From an uncultured Collinsella sp. (GTDB lineage Bacteria > Actinomycetota > Coriobacteriia > Coriobacteriales > Coriobacteriaceae), in NCBI GenBank assembly GCA_900552395.1, contig URZJ01000070.1:1-8566 (forward strand): a stretch of DNA of 8,566 bases, given 5' to 3'. Every line of letters starts with the position of its first letter. Within the stretch, counting starts at the first letter, position 1. This document shows, in pieces, positions 6,784 through 8,566 of the stretch. Below the pieces are notes generated by a model. It was not told where the DNA came from. It saw only the letters and a list, made by a program, of their open reading frames with translations, and did not search any database. The position numbers and the translations under genes were made by a program.

Positions 6784-7271
6784 GACTCCCCCTCTCCTTG
6801 ATTCTCGGCCTGGCTCTCGGCAGCGATATGCTGCTTAAAGGCATCGCACTCATCGCCGAGCGCATGGGAAAATTTTCCGATTAGGCGCATGATTTCGCGT
6901 TGTTCCCAGGGCTCGAGCACTTCGAAAGCCTGTTGCTCGGCTTCTTGCGCCGGCAGCGCATATTGCTCGGCAAACCGCATGCCCGCTTCGGTCAAACGCA
7001 CAACCTTGTTCTTACGGCTGCCTTCGGCAAACTCCAGCGTGGCGAAGCCCCGCGCCGTCAAGGTTTTAATTGCCGAGTTGATAGTCTGCTTGCTGTAGAA
7101 CCATTCGCTTGTCAGGCGGCTTACGGCAACACTGCCGCCCGCCGTGCTGGTATCGACGAGCATCCAGTAAGCGCAGTCCGAAAGACCGCAGGCGCGCGAG
7201 AACTCCGAATAGATATGGTCGAGTCCATTGAGCAACCGGTCGAAGTCGACCAGCGTAACCGCACTATTCAT
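6771..7271 (-). CDS. MarR-family transcriptional regulator, probable local repressor
   Basis: A 166-residue winged helix-turn-helix protein at the head of the ABC exporter operon, so most likely its ligand-responsive repressor (inferred from position). The DNA-binding domain spans about 32-100: AYWMLVD (34-40), then the helix-turn-helix with recognition segment SKQTINSAIKTLTARGFATL (60-79), then the wing FAEGSRKNKVVRLTEAG (81-97), where K88 and R92 frame the typical wing strand. The helices on either side (5-28 and 99-150) would form the dimer interface. The last 15 residues are acidic and polar. The ATG at 7271 has a weak ribosome site (GGTGGG, 7276-7281). Two candidate operators lie 19 to 66 bases upstream. 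The stop overlaps the start region of the first ABC gene. Family assignment is firm; the ligand is unknown. Confidence 0.88.
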   Translation of the reverse strand: MNSAVTLVDFDRLLNGLDHIYSEFSRACGLSDCAYWMLVDTSTAGGSVAVSRLTSEWFYSKQTINSAIKTLTARGFATLEFAEGSRKNKVVRLTEAGMRFAEQYALPAQEAEQQAFEVLEPWEQREIMRLIGKFSHALGDECDAFKQHIAAESQAENQGEGESCDS

Positions 7272-7289
7272 CTATCCCACCATTCGATT

Positions 7290-7303
7290 GTCCGATTTTT
7301 GAC
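7290..7303. promoter_or_regulatory. Candidate MarR operator, proximal copy
   Basis: GTCCGATTTTTGAC on the plus strand, matching the distal copy at 13 of 14 bases and lying 34 bases from it. The flanks extend it to an imperfect dyad, TTGTC-N8-GACCA. It falls in the predicted 5' leader of marR, where a bound protein would block polymerase. Confidence 0.55.
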
Positions 7304-7317
7304 CAATTTATATCTCT

Positions 7318-7346
7318 AGATTAGTCCGAGTTTTGACTATCGTCAA
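7318..7346 (-). promoter_or_regulatory. Probable promoter of the marR-ABC operon
   Basis: On the minus strand TTGACG (7341-7346, five of six consensus bases) stands exactly 17 bases before TAATCT (7318-7323, a fair -10). Transcription would start near 7311, about 40 bases before the marR ATG. TATAAA at 7307-7312 is a better -10 by sequence but has no matching -35. The operator-like repeats overlap or flank both choices. Confidence 0.5.
7324..7337. promoter_or_regulatory. Candidate MarR operator, distal copy
   Basis: GTCCGAGTTTTGAC, second copy of the 14-base box. With its flanks it forms the dyad TAGTC-N8-GACTA (7322-7339), 18 bp, a usual size for MarR-family sites. It lies within the spacer between the -35 and -10 of the operon promoter, the classic place for a repressor. 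Confidence 0.6.
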
Positions 7347-7389
7347 CAGGCGATCCGCAAATGCTTGCACTTTTATGGCCTATCGGCAG

Positions 7390-7425
7390 AAAAAGACCGC
7401 CGGCGCGGGGGCAGCGCCAGCGGTC
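7390..7425 (-). terminator. Rho-independent terminator of the 96-residue gene
   Basis: An 11-bp stem with one mismatch (7395-7405 and 7415-7425) around a 9-base loop, followed on the minus strand by five T residues. It lies 27 bases after the stop codon of the gene at 7452-7742 and insulates the marR promoter from it. Confidence 0.88.
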
Positions 7426-7451
7426 GCGTGAAAATCGGGTTTTATTGCCTG

Positions 7452-7742
7452 TTAGGCAGCGACGGCCTCGTAGACCGTAGCGCCAGAGAAGCTATCGTGC
7501 AGGCTCTTGCCGGCAATCCACGGCAGCTCGACGACCTCGCAGACCGTGTTGACCAGCTCGGAGCAGTCAGTAAAGTGGCCCTTGTCGTTGAGGGCCTCGC
7601 AATCCTGAACACGCCAATAGCCATCGGTGTGCGTGATGTAGTACTCGTGATCGTCAATCGTCACAAAAGCGCGCGTCTTGGAACGCAGCAGCTTCAGAAA
7701 TCCTTCGAAGTCGGTCTCGACGACATCTCCAGCCTGGAACAT
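7452..7742 (-). CDS. Conserved-looking hypothetical protein, 96 residues, function unknown
   Basis: I do not recognise this protein. It is a small, acidic, soluble-looking chain with no signal peptide or membrane segment: MFQAGDVVETDFEGFLKLLR, then a stretch rich in aromatic and acidic residues (DDHEYYITHTDGYWRVQDCE at 30-49), three cysteines (C48, C60, C68), and a C-terminal half with LPWIAGKSLHDSFSG (73-87). The alternation of FVTIDD, YYITHT and YWRVQD suggests a small beta-sheet fold (inference). It is very likely a real gene: the ATG at 7742 has AGGAGG seven bases upstream, an almost ideal ribosome site, and a strong terminator follows the stop. The start 12 codons further up (7778) lacks such a site. 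It is divergent from the nitroreductase and not in an operon. Confidence 0.8.
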   Translation of the reverse strand: MFQAGDVVETDFEGFLKLLRSKTRAFVTIDDHEYYITHTDGYWRVQDCEALNDKGHFTDCSELVNTVCEVVELPWIAGKSLHDSFSGATVYEAVAA

Positions 7743-8036
7743 GATGTTACCTCCTGGCCCGGCGCCACCACGGCGCATTGATAAACGTTGGTACTCCTTT
7801 AGTAAAACCTTTATCAGAGGTTATGCGTTCGTCATTTAGGCAAGTGGTAAAAAACCGCAGGGTAGACGGGATAAAACGTTTAACCATCCCATTTGTTTGT
7901 CACATTCTGAAGGTACTTTTATGCAAACCTACTTTCTCAATTGGAATCTATCCTTTTGGCCGGGCAATTGACCGTCTATCGTTTGAGCCCGACGGGTATG
8001 AACGGGGCATCTGCAACGCCACCGCAAGGAGACACC
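7743..8036. other. 294-bp divergent intergenic region
   Basis: More AT-rich than its neighbours, as expected of a regulatory region serving the 96-residue gene (minus) and the nitroreductase (plus). It has no clear consensus promoter. Candidates are TTGTCA (7897-7902) as a -35 for the plus strand and GATAAA near 7811-7816 as a minus-strand -10. A 16-codon ORF with a ribosome site lies at 7921-7971. Short inverted repeats are AACCT/AGGTT (7806-7822), GGGAT/ATCCC (7868-7890) and GCGCC/GGCGC (7762-7776, in the leader of the 96-residue gene). I see no RNA gene in it. Confidence 0.5.
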
Positions 8037-8558
8037 ATGGAGACTATCGAAGCACTCATCCATCGCCGCAGCTGCCGCAAATACAGCGATCGTCCCGTCG
8101 AGGCCGAAAAGCTTGCACGTATTATCGAAGCCGGCCAATATGCACCGAGCGGCATGGGCCGCCAACCGGTGACGTTTGTCGCCGTCACCGACCCCGCGAC
8201 CGTCGAGCGTCTCTCACAGCTCAACGCCCAGATCATGGGCAGCAACAGCGACCCCTTCTATGGCGCCAAGACCGTTGTGGTGGTGCTGGTCGACCGCAGC
8301 GTGCCCACACATCTGGAAGACGGCTCGCTCGCCATGGGCAACTTGCTCAACGCCGCCTATGCACTGGGTGTCGATTCGTGCTGGATTCACCGCGCGCATG
8401 AGGTCTTTGACTCGCCCGAGGGCCTGGAGCTGCTGGCCAGCTGGGGCCTGCCCGCCGACGGCAGCCTGCGCGGTGTCGGTCACTGCATTCTGGGCTATGC
8501 CGAAGACACGCTACCCGAGCCCAAACCCCGCCGCGACAACGTGGTGTATGTAAAGTAA
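8037..8558 (+). CDS. Nitroreductase-family FMN-dependent oxidoreductase
   Basis: A 173-residue flavoprotein, predicted to bind FMN as a homodimer and use NAD(P)H to reduce nitro compounds, quinones or a similar electron acceptor in the cytosol; the natural substrate cannot be read from sequence. Family features are the N-terminal IHRRSCRKYSDRPV (8-21), where the arginines contact the FMN phosphate, then APSGMGRQPVTFVAV (36-50), the hydrophobic core strand AKTVVVVLVDR (77-87), the helix DGSLAMGNLLNAAYALGVDSCWI (95-117), GHCILGYAED (148-157) and the C-terminal PRRDNVVYVK (164-173). The length is typical of the short subfamily. ATG 8037 has AAGGAG five bases upstream. The frame is open back to 7941, but that stretch is non-coding in character. 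The stop falls eight bases before the window end, so its terminator is not visible. Confidence 0.92.
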   Translation: METIEALIHRRSCRKYSDRPVEAEKLARIIEAGQYAPSGMGRQPVTFVAVTDPATVERLSQLNAQIMGSNSDPFYGAKTVVVVLVDRSVPTHLEDGSLAMGNLLNAAYALGVDSCWIHRAHEVFDSPEGLELLASWGLPADGSLRGVGHCILGYAEDTLPEPKPRRDNVVYVK

Positions 8559-8566
8559 TTAGTCCC

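Noticed and set aside
7778..8401. 207-codon plus-strand frame across the intergenic region and into the nitroreductase
   Set aside because: It lacks a ribosome site, crosses AT-rich regulatory DNA, and overlaps the nitroreductase in a different frame with an Arg-rich low-complexity product.
1..8566. CRISPR array, prophage, insertion sequence, toxin-antitoxin or defence system
   Set aside because: There is no repeat-spacer pattern, transposase, integrase or recognisable defence protein. All large genes belong to common housekeeping, transport or regulator families.

Overview
The window is ordinary-looking chromosomal DNA from a GC-rich bacterium. Gram-positive-type Shine-Dalgarno sites, GTG starts, compact genes with strong hairpin terminators, and the style of the proteins (especially the branched-chain aminotransferase and the paired ABC exporter) suggest an actinobacterium of the Coriobacteriia, perhaps Collinsella-like. 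That placement is an impression from the sequences and was not checked by a search. There are no rRNA or tRNA genes, transposases, phage genes or CRISPR arrays.

Layout, left to right. ilvE (branched-chain aminotransferase, minus strand, 12-1064) has a long leader and a promoter near 1218-1246. A strong terminator at 1290-1323 ends the next minus-strand gene, a DedA-family membrane protein (1353-2000). A 224-bp divergent promoter region carrying two perfect short palindromes leads to cysE (serine O-acetyltransferase, plus strand, 2225-2929). cysE ends in a GC-rich hairpin at 2966-3005, followed by a REP-like palindrome at 3008-3039 that touches the stop codon of the converging operon.

That operon runs on the minus strand from about 7346 to 3039: a MarR-family regulator (6771-7271), then two ABC exporter half-transporters (5047-6783 and 3039-5045). 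Their junctions are an overlap and a 1-nt gap, so they are probably co-translated. The two ABC proteins carry complementary motif changes. The first lacks the Walker B glutamate and the H-loop histidine. The second has both but a changed signature motif. This is the pattern of a heterodimeric multidrug-type exporter with one consensus and one degenerate ATP site. Two near-identical 14-bp boxes flank the predicted -10 of the marR promoter, one exactly filling the -35/-10 spacer, and are good candidates for the MarR operators.

The right end holds a 96-residue protein of unknown function (minus strand, 7452-7742) with its own terminator, a 294-bp intergenic region containing a possible 16-codon leader ORF, and a nitroreductase-family flavoprotein (plus strand, 8037-8558) that finishes just before the window ends.

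I did not find a new multi-gene system. The observations most worth checking are the tandem MarR operator candidates, the REP-like palindrome at the operon end, the palindromes in the cysE promoter, the possible leader ORF before the nitroreductase, and the uncharacterised 96-residue gene.
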